Assembly (NCBI GenBank): GCA_013002465.1
Contig: JABDJO010000036.1
Location: 1-46,908, forward strand
Direction: 5' to 3'
DNA length: 46,908 nt
Source of the DNA: Silicimonas sp.
GTDB lineage: Bacteria; Pseudomonadota; Alphaproteobacteria; Rhodobacterales; Rhodobacteraceae
This document shows, piece after piece, positions 8,414-16,793 of this stretch; positions within the stretch are counted from its first letter, which is position 1; each line of letters begins with the position of its first letter. Below the pieces are notes generated by a model. It was not told the DNA's origin. It worked only from the letters and a program-made list of their open reading frames with translations, and did no database searches. A program made the translations under genes and the position numbers.

Positions 8414-9520
8414 ATGTCCTTTTTCAACACCACAGGCCGTGCGGTCTGCGGCCTTGTTGCTGCTGCGGCCGCGGCGTTTTCGTTTCAAGCGCAAGCCGGC
8501 GGCCATGGCATCGACCTGACCGGAAAAACCGTCGAATGGATCATTCCGTTCTCGGAAACCGGCGGTTCAGCCAAATGGGCCAACTTCTATGCACCGCTTC
8601 TTTCAGAAGCGCTTCCCGGTCAGCCGACCGTCGTCGTGAAATTCATGCCCGGCGCCGGTTCGACCAAGGGGGCGAACTGGTTCCAGGAACAGGCATACGA
8701 AGACGGCACAACCATCTTCGGATCGTCGGGCTCGACACAGTTTCCGTTCTTGCTGGGCGATCCACGGGTCAAGTACAACTACGCTGACTGGAACGTCGTT
8801 CTGGCGTCAGGAACCGGAGGCGTTGCGTATCTTCCGCCCGACATGGCCGCCAAGATGGATGGCATGGATGCAACGGGTCTTCAGGGCGAAGACTTCATCT
8901 ATGGAAATCAGGGGGCCACGCGCCTGGACCTGGTGCCCACCCTGGCTTGGGAAATGTTGGGGCTGAACGTTGAAAGCGTCATGGGCATCAAGGGCCGCGG
9001 CGACGGTCGTTTGATGTTCGAGCGCGGCGAAGCCAACATCGACTATCAGACCTCCTCGTCCTATCTGAAAGGCGTGACGCCTCTGGTCGAAGCGGGCACT
9101 GCAGTTCCGATGATGAGCTGGGGCGCATTGGATGCCGGTGGCAACATCGTACGCGATCCCACATTCCCCGATATGCCGACCTTCAAGGAAGTTTGCGAGG
9201 CCACGCCTGCTTGCGAGACTTCGGGCGAAAAATGGGACGCCTGGAAGGCCTTCTTCATTGCCGGGTTCCCGGCACAGAAAATGGTGTTCCTGCCCAACGG
9301 TGCTTCGAACGACGCGATCGTGACCTATACGAAGGCGTTTGAAGACGTCAAAGCCCGAGCGGATTTCGCCGAAATCTCCGCTGGGCGTTTGGGCAAGTAC
9401 CCGCAAATGACGGGCGACGCGGCCAAGCAAGCGCTGCAAAGCGGTACCGAGGTTGCACCCTCGGCCAAGGACTTCGTCGTCGGCTGGCTTGAGGAACGTT
9501 ACGGCGTGACGCTCAAGTAA
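8414..9520 (+). CDS. tctC: Tripartite tricarboxylate transporter substrate-binding protein
   Basis: A 368-residue periplasmic receptor of the TctC/Bug family. The signal peptide runs to about AFSFQAQAGG. The mature protein opens with VEWIIPFSETGGSAKWANFY, the family's phosphate-binding-loop-like ligand region, then VVVKFMPGAGSTKGANW, which matches the usual NxPGAGG segment. The ATG at 8414 has a strong GGGAGGAA ribosome site 8 bases upstream; the longer open frame from 8384 is not needed. It lies first in the tct operon, ahead of the membrane components, and captures the carboxylate for them. Confidence 0.9.
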   Translation: MSFFNTTGRAVCGLVAAAAAAFSFQAQAGGHGIDLTGKTVEWIIPFSETGGSAKWANFYAPLLSEALPGQPTVVVKFMPGAGSTKGANWFQEQAYEDGTTIFGSSGSTQFPFLLGDPRVKYNYADWNVVLASGTGGVAYLPPDMAAKMDGMDATGLQGEDFIYGNQGATRLDLVPTLAWEMLGLNVESVMGIKGRGDGRLMFERGEANIDYQTSSSYLKGVTPLVEAGTAVPMMSWGALDAGGNIVRDPTFPDMPTFKEVCEATPACETSGEKWDAWKAFFIAGFPAQKMVFLPNGASNDAIVTYTKAFEDVKARADFAEISAGRLGKYPQMTGDAAKQALQSGTEVAPSAKDFVVGWLEERYGVTLK

Positions 9521-9532
9521 CTTTGCTTTTGG

Positions 9533-9562
9533 AACGCCCCGTCACACCGGCGGGGCGTTTCG
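9533..9562 (+). terminator. Hairpin between tctC and the tctA-tctB fusion
   Basis: A 9-base perfect stem AACGCCCCG (9533-9541) and CGGGGCGTT (9551-9559), followed by only one to two more T residues. It sits right after tctC and before the ribosome site of the membrane-component gene. It probably acts as a weak terminator or 3' stabiliser that makes the receptor more abundant than the permease. Confidence 0.6.
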
Positions 9563-9586
9563 CCAAGCAAAGTCGGAGGGGCAATC

Positions 9587-11614
9587 ATGGACATTATTGC
9601 AACGGCCTTGCCCGCCCTCGGCGAGGCCTGGGCACTTATTCTTCAACCGGTTGTCTTGGGCTACCTTGTTCTGGGCGTTGTGATGGGGCTTTGCATCGGT
9701 GTGTTCCCCGGTCTGGGCGGCATAGCCGGATTGTCTTTGTTGCTGCCATTCATGTTCGGCATGGACCCAATTCTGGGACTTGCGTTGATGGTCGGCATGG
9801 TCGCCGTCGTGCCGACCTCTGACACCTTTGCGTCGGTCCTGATGGGCATTCCGGGGTCTTCGGCGTCGCAGGCGACCGTGCTTGATGGCTTCCCCATGGC
9901 CAAGAAGGGGCAAGCCGCGCGTGCGCTGTCTGCCGCTTTCGCCTCATCGCTGTTTGGCGGCCTTGTGGGGGCAAGTTTCCTGACGGTCTTCATCCTGATC
10001 GCGCGCCCGATTGTGCTAGAGTTCCGCACGCCGGAACTTTTGATGATCACCGTCTTCGGCCTGTCGATGGTTGGCATCCTGGCGGGGCGCGTCGCCATCA
10101 AGGGAATTGTCGCGGCAGGCCTGGGGATGCTGGTCGGCACGATCGGCGAAGGCGCGTCTTCTGGCGATCTGCGGATGTCGTCCTACGACTTTCCGTACCT
10201 GACTGACGGGCTGAAACTGGTCATCGTGGGCCTTGGCATATTTGCGATTCCCGAAATCATTTCGCTCCTCCGGCAAGACCGGGCCATCGCCAAGGAACAA
10301 GCACTGGGCGGCGGTTGGCTGGATGGCGTCAAGGATTGGTTTGCGAATATCTGGCTCTCGGTGCGGTGCTCGATCATCGGTGTGATCGTCGGCGTCATTC
10401 CGGGACTGGGCGGCTCGGTCGTCGATTGGATTGCCTATGGGCATGCCGTGCAAACGACCAAGGACAAAGAGAATTTCGGCAAAGGCGAAGTGCGCGGCAT
10501 CATCGGGCCGGAAAGCTCGAACAACGCCAAAGAAGGCGGCGGTCTGGTGCCAACGCTGCTGTTCGGTATCCCGGGATCCGGGTCGATGGCGATTTTCATC
10601 GGGGCGATTGCATTGCTGGGATCGGGGCAGATCGAAGTTGGCCCGGCGATGCTGAAGAACAACCTTGATATCACGTACTCCATTGTCTGGCTGCTTGCGC
10701 TGGCCAACGTCGTCGGCACGATCATCTGCATCGCGGCTTCGGGCGGTATCGCCAAGCTGACGACCATTCGGTTCGCGCTTCTGGCCCCTTTCCTGTTCAT
10801 GATCATCAGCTTTGCCGCCTTCCAGTCGGGCCAGAACCTGATGGACCTTGTGGCGCTTTTCGCCATCGGGTTCCTTGGGATCATGATGCGGCGTTTCGAT
10901 TGGTCGCGTCCTGCCTTTCTGATCGGTTTCGTTCTGTCGAACCCCGCTGAAACCTATGCCAACCAGGCCTTGCAGATCGCCCAATCGCGGTTCCGCAAGG
11001 GGTTTGGCGAGGGGCTGGATTATATCTTTTCGCCCATCGTGATCGTGCTTTTGATCATCACCGTCGTCTCGGTTGTCGTCGGTCTGCGTCAGGCCAAGAA
11101 CATCATGGCGGAAGGTGACGTGAAGTCCGGCAGCAAACGCGCGCCGTTTGTCTTTCTTTTGATCGTCACCGGGTACATCGCCTATGCCTTCTATGATGCG
11201 GCCTCGATCCCAAGCTTCAGCCGCGACCGGACGTTCCCGATGTTTGTTGCCGGTGTCTGCCTTGTCGGCTGTGCCATCCTTGTCATCCGCATGATGCTGA
11301 AGCCCGAGACCGACACGATCTTTGCGGACCGTGAAGTTGACGGCGAGGATGCCGAGGCGACACACAACCTGTGGTCGACGCTGGGCTGGTTTGCCGCCCT
11401 GTTGATCCTGACCTCGCTCTTGGGCTTCATCCTGGCGCTTGGATTGTTCCTGTTCACCTTCCTGAAAGTGCGGGCGGGTTTGGGCACAGCTTTCGCCGCG
11501 GCCTATACTGCCGTTGGCATCGCCTTCATGTGTGGGATGGCGGCGCTTTTGAACCGCGATTTTCCGCCGGGATTGCTTCAGGAATACGCTGACTTGCCGT
11601 GGCCACTGACATGA
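9587..11614 (+). CDS. tctA: Tripartite tricarboxylate transporter, fused TctA-TctB membrane protein
   Basis: A 675-residue membrane protein. Residues 1 to about 500 are the large TctA subunit: many helices, with the conserved FPGLGGIAGLSLLLPF near the start, VPTSDTFASVLMGIPGSS, PGLGGSVVDWIAYGHA, and LLFGIPGSGSMAIFIGA. After a charged linker (about 505-520), residues about 520-670 form four more helices with the look of a TctB small subunit (GYIAYAFYDAASIPSFSRDR, then LGWFAALLILTSLLGF). No separate tctB lies nearby, so the small subunit appears to be carried as a C-terminal fusion. With TctC it forms a secondary, ion-driven carboxylate importer. It overlaps the next gene by ATGA. Confidence 0.88.
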   Translation: MDIIATALPALGEAWALILQPVVLGYLVLGVVMGLCIGVFPGLGGIAGLSLLLPFMFGMDPILGLALMVGMVAVVPTSDTFASVLMGIPGSSASQATVLDGFPMAKKGQAARALSAAFASSLFGGLVGASFLTVFILIARPIVLEFRTPELLMITVFGLSMVGILAGRVAIKGIVAAGLGMLVGTIGEGASSGDLRMSSYDFPYLTDGLKLVIVGLGIFAIPEIISLLRQDRAIAKEQALGGGWLDGVKDWFANIWLSVRCSIIGVIVGVIPGLGGSVVDWIAYGHAVQTTKDKENFGKGEVRGIIGPESSNNAKEGGGLVPTLLFGIPGSGSMAIFIGAIALLGSGQIEVGPAMLKNNLDITYSIVWLLALANVVGTIICIAASGGIAKLTTIRFALLAPFLFMIISFAAFQSGQNLMDLVALFAIGFLGIMMRRFDWSRPAFLIGFVLSNPAETYANQALQIAQSRFRKGFGEGLDYIFSPIVIVLLIITVVSVVVGLRQAKNIMAEGDVKSGSKRAPFVFLLIVTGYIAYAFYDAASIPSFSRDRTFPMFVAGVCLVGCAILVIRMMLKPETDTIFADREVDGEDAEATHNLWSTLGWFAALLILTSLLGFILALGLFLFTFLKVRAGLGTAFAAAYTAVGIAFMCGMAALLNRDFPPGLLQEYADLPWPLT

Positions 11615-12702
11615 CCCAAACGGCCATTCCATTTCTCTTCATGCGTGGCGGGACATCGCGAGGCCCCTACCTGAAGCGCGCCCATTTACCAGAGGACCTT
11701 GACACGCTTGCCGAAGTATTGATCGCCATGGTGGGCTCGGGCCATCCGCTGAACATCGATGGCATCGGTGGCGGTGCCGCTGTCACAACCAAGGTCGCCA
11801 TGCTTTCGAAATCCGATGATCCTTGGGCGGATGTTGACTATTTCTTTGCCCAAGTGAGCGTTGAAGATCAGTTGGTCGACTTTAAGCCAACCTGCGGGAA
11901 CATCTTGTCTGGCGTTGGTCCCGCAGCGATCGAGATGGGGTTCGTATTGGCGCAGAGCGGCGAAACGCCAGTGAATATCCGGGCCGTGAACACCGGCGCG
12001 AAAGTGGCAGCGGTCGTTAAGACGCCTGGCGCTCACGTCAGCTACGAGGGTGACGCCAGAATTGACGGGGTGCCGGGAACAGCTGCGCCGGTGGCTTTGC
12101 AATTCATGGAAACTGTTGGCGGGACCACAGGCGCGTTTCTGCCGACCGGAAACGTGAAAGATCAGATAAATGGCATCGACGTCACCTGCATGGACGTCGC
12201 AATGCCCATGGTCATCGCCAAGGCCGAAAGCTTTGGTCTCACCGGTCATGAAAGTGCGGCCGATCTGGATGACAATGCTGCATTTTTCGAATGTATGGAA
12301 TCTGTTCGTCTGAAGGCCGGTGAACTCATGGGGCTTGGCGATGTATCCAAGTCCGTGGTTCCGAAATTCGGTCTGCTTGCCCCGGCCGAGAAAGGCGGAA
12401 CGATTGCAACGCGATATTTCATGCCATGGAGCACCCATCCGACGATGGCTGTCACCGGGGCTCAGTGTCTTGCGTCTTGTGTGCTGACGCCAGGAAGCGT
12501 GGCTGACGGCATGGCGCGCTTATCCAATGAAAACCCGGCCACCGTCACTCTGGAGCACCCGACAGGTAAAATTGATGTTGTCGTGAGCTATGACCTGACT
12601 GGGGATGGGGTGGTGATAAAATCTGCCGGTCTTGTCCGAACCGCGCGAAAACTCGCTGCAGGAGAGGTGTTTGTTCCAAACTCGATTTGGGAAGCGAATT
12701 GA
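11611..12702 (+). CDS. PrpF/GalD-family isomerase (4-oxalomesaconate tautomerase or aconitate isomerase type)
   Basis: A 363-residue protein of the PrpF family, a diaminopimelate-epimerase-like double fold. It has the family opening FLFMRGGTSRGPYL, the GGGAAVTTKVAML segment and KPTCGNILSGVGPAAIE, which carries the cysteine usual in this fold. Related enzymes interconvert 4-oxalomesaconate tautomers (GalD) or shift the double bond of aconitate or methylaconitate (PrpF). Its place between a tricarboxylate importer and tricarballylate dehydrogenase genes favours an aconitate- or oxalomesaconate-type substrate. The ATG at 11611 overlaps the TctA-TctB stop by four bases. Family call is strong; the exact substrate is open. 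Confidence 0.85.
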   Translation: MTQTAIPFLFMRGGTSRGPYLKRAHLPEDLDTLAEVLIAMVGSGHPLNIDGIGGGAAVTTKVAMLSKSDDPWADVDYFFAQVSVEDQLVDFKPTCGNILSGVGPAAIEMGFVLAQSGETPVNIRAVNTGAKVAAVVKTPGAHVSYEGDARIDGVPGTAAPVALQFMETVGGTTGAFLPTGNVKDQINGIDVTCMDVAMPMVIAKAESFGLTGHESAADLDDNAAFFECMESVRLKAGELMGLGDVSKSVVPKFGLLAPAEKGGTIATRYFMPWSTHPTMAVTGAQCLASCVLTPGSVADGMARLSNENPATVTLEHPTGKIDVVVSYDLTGDGVVIKSAGLVRTARKLAAGEVFVPNSIWEAN

Positions 12703-12714
12703 CGTCCGTCTCGA

Positions 12715-12736
12715 ATTGTATACAATAGTATACAAT
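12715..12736. promoter_or_regulatory. Palindromic operator candidate (ATTGTATACAAT plus a second copy)
   Basis: A perfect 12-base palindrome ATTGTATACAAT at 12715-12726 is followed, overlapping by two bases, by a near copy ATAGTATACAAT at 12725-12736. Palindromes with a TTGTATACAA core are typical operators of GntR-family (FadR/VanR-type) regulators. The site lies between the PrpF gene and the next ATG, so it probably controls the 12754-16409 operon. No GntR gene is in the window. Confidence 0.6.
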
Positions 12737-12753
12737 CACAGGGGAGAGATTCC

Positions 12754-12993
12754 ATGACTGACAAAATTGAGGACTGCATAATTGCCGCCCGTGCCGAATT
12801 GTCATTGGCTCGCAGTTTTCTGCATAATGAGATCTCGAACTATCCCACCCCGATTTCTGGTTGTGACGCACAGTTCAACCACCTGCTGAGCCAACGCCAA
12901 AAGGTACTGGCGGCTATCAGTTCGTTGGATGAAAGAGCCTTCGTGCCAACGCCACGGGCGCCTTCCCCTGAGACAGGTATCGAAAGCAGATGA
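12754..12993 (+). CDS. Small protein of unknown function
   Basis: A 79-residue protein with a good ribosome site (GGGGAGAG) before its ATG. It is largely helical in appearance (DCIIAARAELSLARSFLHNE, HLLSQRQKVLAAISSLDE) with two cysteines and a proline-rich tail. I recognise no domain. It is the first gene after the palindromic operator and overlaps the following dehydrogenase by ATGA, so it is very likely translated as part of the tricarboxylate operon. A regulatory or chaperone-like role is possible, but nothing in the sequence shows it. Confidence 0.65.
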   Translation: MTDKIEDCIIAARAELSLARSFLHNEISNYPTPISGCDAQFNHLLSQRQKVLAAISSLDERAFVPTPRAPSPETGIESR

Positions 12994-13964
12994 AGGTCCA
13001 CATTCTGGACGATTGGTTCGACACTCTGCGCGAACTACCATGCTTCAAGTTGCTTGACGGGCATGACGTGACCGTCTGGACAGATCACGAACCAGACCAC
13101 AGAAAGCTTGCTGATCGGTTGCAGGACGCAGACGCCCTGGTCCTGTTTCGTGAGCGCACCAAGATCGGCCCGGACCTATTGGAAAGGTTGCCAAATCTGA
13201 AGCTGATATCGCAGCGCAGCGTCTATCCGCATATTGACGTCGAGGCCTGCACACGAAACGGCGTGCTTTTGTGCTCGAACATGCATTCGGACACGCCCTC
13301 CTACGCGGCAGCAGAACTGACCCTTGCGCTGATGTTGGCTAGGTTTCGTCAGATCCCCGAACAGGCTGCGTCTTTGAAAGCCGGCAACTGGCAAATGGGC
13401 GTCGGTCGAACCCTGCGCGGAAGAATGCTTGGGCTTTACGGATACGGTCGGATTGCCAATGCGGTGGCGGGGTACGCCCGCGCCATCGGGATGAGGATAC
13501 AATGGTGGGGCTCGCATGATGGCCGTGCGCGCGCCGCCGCCGATGGTAATTCGGTGCCCGACAGTCGCGAGGCTTTCTTTTCGACAAGCGACATCGTCAG
13601 CCTCCATGTCCGCCTGAAGCCCACTACCAAAGGGATCATCACGGCAGCCGATTTGGCGGCGATGCGACCTCGAAGCTTGCTGGTAAACACATCTCGGTCC
13701 GGACTGATCGAACCCGGCGCACTTGAGGGCGAGATTGCGCGGGGCCGCATTCACGCCGCCGTGGACGTCTTCGATCACGAACCGATGCGAGACAGCGACA
13801 ACGTTTTGGTAACGCATCACAATGTCTTGGCCACTCCCCATATCGGTTATGTGACGGAAGACGAGTTCGATCTGCAATTCACTGACATCTTCGAGCAGAT
13901 CAACGCCTATGCAGCAGGGGCGCCGATGCACATGATCAATCCCGAGGTCCGCACATGCCAATAG
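12990..13964 (+). CDS. D-isomer-specific 2-hydroxyacid dehydrogenase
   Basis: A 324-residue NAD-dependent dehydrogenase. It has an N-terminal substrate domain (to about 100), the Rossmann loop GLYGYGRIANAVAGYA near residue 148, then the family motif LAAMRPRSLLVNTSRSGLIE with the catalytic arginine, VFDHEP with the glutamate, and ATPHIGYVT with the histidine. The glycine loop reads GYGRIA instead of GxGxxG, a usual variant in this branch. It is coupled at both ends (ATGA with the small protein; a 10-base overlap with tcuA). It may reduce or oxidise a hydroxy- or oxo-tricarboxylate made in the pathway. The substrate is unknown. Confidence 0.87.
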   Translation: MKVHILDDWFDTLRELPCFKLLDGHDVTVWTDHEPDHRKLADRLQDADALVLFRERTKIGPDLLERLPNLKLISQRSVYPHIDVEACTRNGVLLCSNMHSDTPSYAAAELTLALMLARFRQIPEQAASLKAGNWQMGVGRTLRGRMLGLYGYGRIANAVAGYARAIGMRIQWWGSHDGRARAAADGNSVPDSREAFFSTSDIVSLHVRLKPTTKGIITAADLAAMRPRSLLVNTSRSGLIEPGALEGEIARGRIHAAVDVFDHEPMRDSDNVLVTHHNVLATPHIGYVTEDEFDLQFTDIFEQINAYAAGAPMHMINPEVRTCQ

Positions 13965-15349
13965 ACCACGTCGCTTGCGACATCGTCGTGATCGGCGGCG
14001 GAAACGCGGCACTTTGCGCGGCGATGACGGCGGCAGAGGCAGGCGCGCGCGTGCTGATCCTTGAAGCCGCTCCCAAACCGTACCGGGGTGGCAACTCAAG
14101 ACACACTCGGAATTTCAGGTGCATGCATACCGGCCCGCTGGGCCCCCTGATCGACGATTATGGCGAGGATGAGTACTTTACCGACCTTATGACGGTTACC
14201 GACGGCAAAACCGACGAGGCACTGGCACGGCTTGCAATACGAACCTCGGAAAGCTGCCTGCCCTGGATGGAAGAGCACGGCGTCCGGTTTCAACCGCCCT
14301 TGTCGGGCACGCTTTCGCTGGCGCGTACGAACGCCTTTTTTCGGGGTGGCGGCAAAAGCCTGGTGAACGCCTATTACCGCACCGCCGACCAACTCGGTGT
14401 CGATGTGCTTTACGAGGCAAGCGTCACTCACCTGGAGTTGGACGAAGATCACGTTTCCTTCCTTGACTACGTCCATGAAGGCGAAACGCATCGGATTGCG
14501 CCCAAAGCGGTGGTTGTGGCTTCGGGCGGCTTTCAGGCCGACACCGATTGGCTGGCGCGGGCCTGGGGACCGGCTGCGAAAAACTTCCTGATCCGCGGTA
14601 CGCCCTATAATCGTGGCGTCGTGCTGGCCGATCTCCTGGACCAGGACGTCGAGCAAGTGGGCGATCCCACCCAATGTCACGCCGTCGCCATCGACGGACG
14701 TGCCCCCAAGTTCGATGGCGGTATTGTCACCCGCCTCGATTGCGTGCCGTTCTCGATTGTCGTGAACAAGAACGCTCAGCGATTTTACGATGAGGGCGAA
14801 GACGTCTGGCCGAAACGCTATGCCATTTGGGGTCGCCTGGTTGCCGATCAGCCGGATCAGGTTGGTTTTGCGATCATCGACGCCAAGTCGCTCGACCTGT
14901 TCATGCCTTCGGTCTTTCCTCCGATCAAGGCGGATACACTGGTGGAACTCGCAACCAAAATGGGGTTACCGCCAGAGCAGCTGCAGCACACCGTCGAAGC
15001 ATTCAACGCCAGTTGCGGCGACACATCGGGCTTCCGTCCAACTGAACTTGACGGCGTATCGACCAGCGGACTGAAACCCGCCAAAACGAACTGGGCGCGC
15101 CCGATCAGTGAGCCACCATTCTACGGCTATTCGCTGCGCACGGGCGTCACATTTACCTATCTTGGCTTGAAGGTGGATACCAACGCCCAATGCAGTATCG
15201 GCAATCGTCCCATCGCCAATCTTTGGGCCGCCGGCGAAACCATGGCGGGGTCAATTCTGGGACAGGGGTACCTGGCAGGCTTTGGGATGACCATCGGAAC
15301 CGTCTTTGGCCGCATCGCGGGACGGGAGGCTGCAAGATATGCAAATTGA
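13955..15349 (+). CDS. tcuA: FAD-dependent tricarballylate dehydrogenase
   Basis: A 464-residue flavoprotein of the fumarate-reductase/succinate-dehydrogenase flavoprotein superfamily. The FAD-binding GxGxxG is near the N terminus (DIVVIGGGNAALCAAMTAAE), followed by GGNSRHTRNFRC, and the C-terminal family motif is AAGETMAGSILGQGYLAG. Length and motifs match TcuA, which oxidises tricarballylate to cis-aconitate. The adjacent TcuB-like gene, overlapping by 11 bases, supports the call, because TcuB reoxidises the TcuA flavin. In Salmonella the partner transporter is TcuC; here a tripartite tricarboxylate transporter appears to take that role. Confidence 0.85.
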   Translation: MPIDHVACDIVVIGGGNAALCAAMTAAEAGARVLILEAAPKPYRGGNSRHTRNFRCMHTGPLGPLIDDYGEDEYFTDLMTVTDGKTDEALARLAIRTSESCLPWMEEHGVRFQPPLSGTLSLARTNAFFRGGGKSLVNAYYRTADQLGVDVLYEASVTHLELDEDHVSFLDYVHEGETHRIAPKAVVVASGGFQADTDWLARAWGPAAKNFLIRGTPYNRGVVLADLLDQDVEQVGDPTQCHAVAIDGRAPKFDGGIVTRLDCVPFSIVVNKNAQRFYDEGEDVWPKRYAIWGRLVADQPDQVGFAIIDAKSLDLFMPSVFPPIKADTLVELATKMGLPPEQLQHTVEAFNASCGDTSGFRPTELDGVSTSGLKPAKTNWARPISEPPFYGYSLRTGVTFTYLGLKVDTNAQCSIGNRPIANLWAAGETMAGSILGQGYLAGFGMTIGTVFGRIAGREAARYAN

Positions 15350-16409
15350 TCTGATCCAAGAGGCGCGACGGCAGGCCGAGATATGCAATGCCTGCCGGTA
15401 CTGCGAGGGCTATTGCGCGGTCTTTCCGTCACTTCAAGACAATCGCATTTTCTCTGACGGGGATATCACCCAGCTTGCCAATCTCTGCCACAACTGCCGG
15501 GGGTGCTATTACGCATGTCAGTACACCGCTCCTCATGAGTTCGATCTGAACCTTCCCAAGGCGCTTGCCGATGTGCGTCAGGACAGTTGGGAAACCTTTG
15601 CCTATCCGCAGGCAATTGCCAGAACTTTCCAACGAAACGGCATGATGATCGCCTTTGCCTCGGTGCTTGCATTTGCCTTGGTCTTCGTTGTAGCGAACTG
15701 GCTTGGCAGAGGAAGAGATGGAAACGCGTTTTACGCCGTCATGTCGCATGGCATGATGGTCGCTATCTTTGCGCCGGCATTCCTGCTGCCCCTGGCCAGC
15801 CTCGGTGTCGGCCTTAGGCGATATTGGCGCGTCGTCGGCGGAGAACGCGTGACTTCGGCTCACATCCTGTCCGCGATCAAATCGGCCGGCGAGATGCGCA
15901 ATCTTGCAGGGGGCCACGGCGACGGCTGCAATTTCGAAGATGAAGATCGCTTTACGCAGGCCAGACGCGTGGCACACCAACTTGTGCTTTATGGCTTCCT
16001 ATTGTGCTTTGCCAGCACCAGCGCCGGAACGCTCATGCACTACTTATTGGGCATCCATGCCCCATACACGTTCTGGTCGTTACCAAAGCTCTTGGGTGTT
16101 CCGGGTGGAATACTGCTGGCATTTGGCGCGGTCTGGATGTTTGTCCTGAAACGACGTGGAGACCGGCATCTAGGGTCGGTATCTGCCTGGAGTGGCGAGG
16201 TCGCATTCATCGTGCTTCTTGGGTTCGTCGCGATCAGCGGACTTGCACTCTACGCATTTGGGGCCACGCCCTTGATGCCGCCACTTCTTTACTTGCACCT
16301 GGGCGCTGTCCTCAGCTTCTTCTTGCTAACCCCATTCTCGAAAATGGCCCATGGATTCTATCGCTTCGCCGCCTTGGTTCGGGACGCGCAAAGAAAACTT
16401 CCGCAATAG
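15339..16409 (+). CDS. tcuB: TcuB/CitB-like membrane iron-sulfur and heme protein
   Basis: A 356-residue protein. The N-terminal part holds two ferredoxin-like CxxCxxCxxxC motifs (CNACRYCEGYC and CHNCRGCYYAC), which should bind two 4Fe-4S clusters. About six transmembrane helices follow (starting near residue 100), with histidines such as MSHGMM, VAHQLVLYG and LMHYLLGIH suitable for heme. TcuB passes electrons from reduced TcuA to the respiratory chain. Its ATG at 15339 lies inside the end of tcuA with GGGAGG 9 bases before it. It is the last gene of the operon. Confidence 0.87.
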   Translation: MQIDLIQEARRQAEICNACRYCEGYCAVFPSLQDNRIFSDGDITQLANLCHNCRGCYYACQYTAPHEFDLNLPKALADVRQDSWETFAYPQAIARTFQRNGMMIAFASVLAFALVFVVANWLGRGRDGNAFYAVMSHGMMVAIFAPAFLLPLASLGVGLRRYWRVVGGERVTSAHILSAIKSAGEMRNLAGGHGDGCNFEDEDRFTQARRVAHQLVLYGFLLCFASTSAGTLMHYLLGIHAPYTFWSLPKLLGVPGGILLAFGAVWMFVLKRRGDRHLGSVSAWSGEVAFIVLLGFVAISGLALYAFGATPLMPPLLYLHLGAVLSFFLLTPFSKMAHGFYRFAALVRDAQRKLPQ

Positions 16410-16793
16410 GATTGTTAGAACTGGCGGGGTGTACCGAAATTGCTTCCTGAGGGCATTGTTGGCGACGCTTGGGATACCAACACCCTGAATTTAAAGGTTT
16501 TTCAAGATACACGCGTCTTTCTTACCCAGGTTCAGAACTCATTCGGTGTCAAAGCCAGCAGATTGCGGTTGCCACAAGGGCGATGGCGGCTAGGAAGATT
16601 TTGCACGACTTACCCAATGCGAACCCGAACCGGCAAAGATCGCATCTCCGGTCTTTTTCAAGGCAAAATCCGGGACCACTGACGAGATGCATATCGACAA
16701 ATGGCGAAGAGCCGTCGAAGGCAATCTGGAGGTCGTGTCCATTGGTGGTGGGCAAAGAGGTTTGCGGAAACCAGAGAATTTTCTTGCGTGAGT
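16410..16793. other. Gene-poor region, possible transposase remnant
   Basis: About 380 bases between the convergent ends of tcuB and the persulfide dioxygenase gene. Several short open frames cross it with no ribosome site or recognised domain, apart from the minus-strand fragment listed separately. I found no clear terminator for either flanking gene. Confidence 0.4.
16549..16640 (-). pseudogene. Possible remnant of an IS5-type transposase C terminus
   Basis: On the minus strand the frame ending at the TGA at 16549 reads LGKSCKIFLAAIALVATAICWL, close to the hydrophobic tail (…FLSAIALAATVIFWL) that many IS5-family transposases end with. The upstream part of such a gene is not recognisable, so only a decayed end would remain. 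The match is short and from memory; chance similarity is possible. Confidence 0.3.

Noticed and set aside
10016..11632. Long minus-strand open frame (over 500 codons) opposite the TctA-TctB gene
   Set aside because: It is the antisense shadow of a well-supported membrane-protein gene; the translation is rich in charged residues with no fold, typical of mirror frames in high-G+C DNA.
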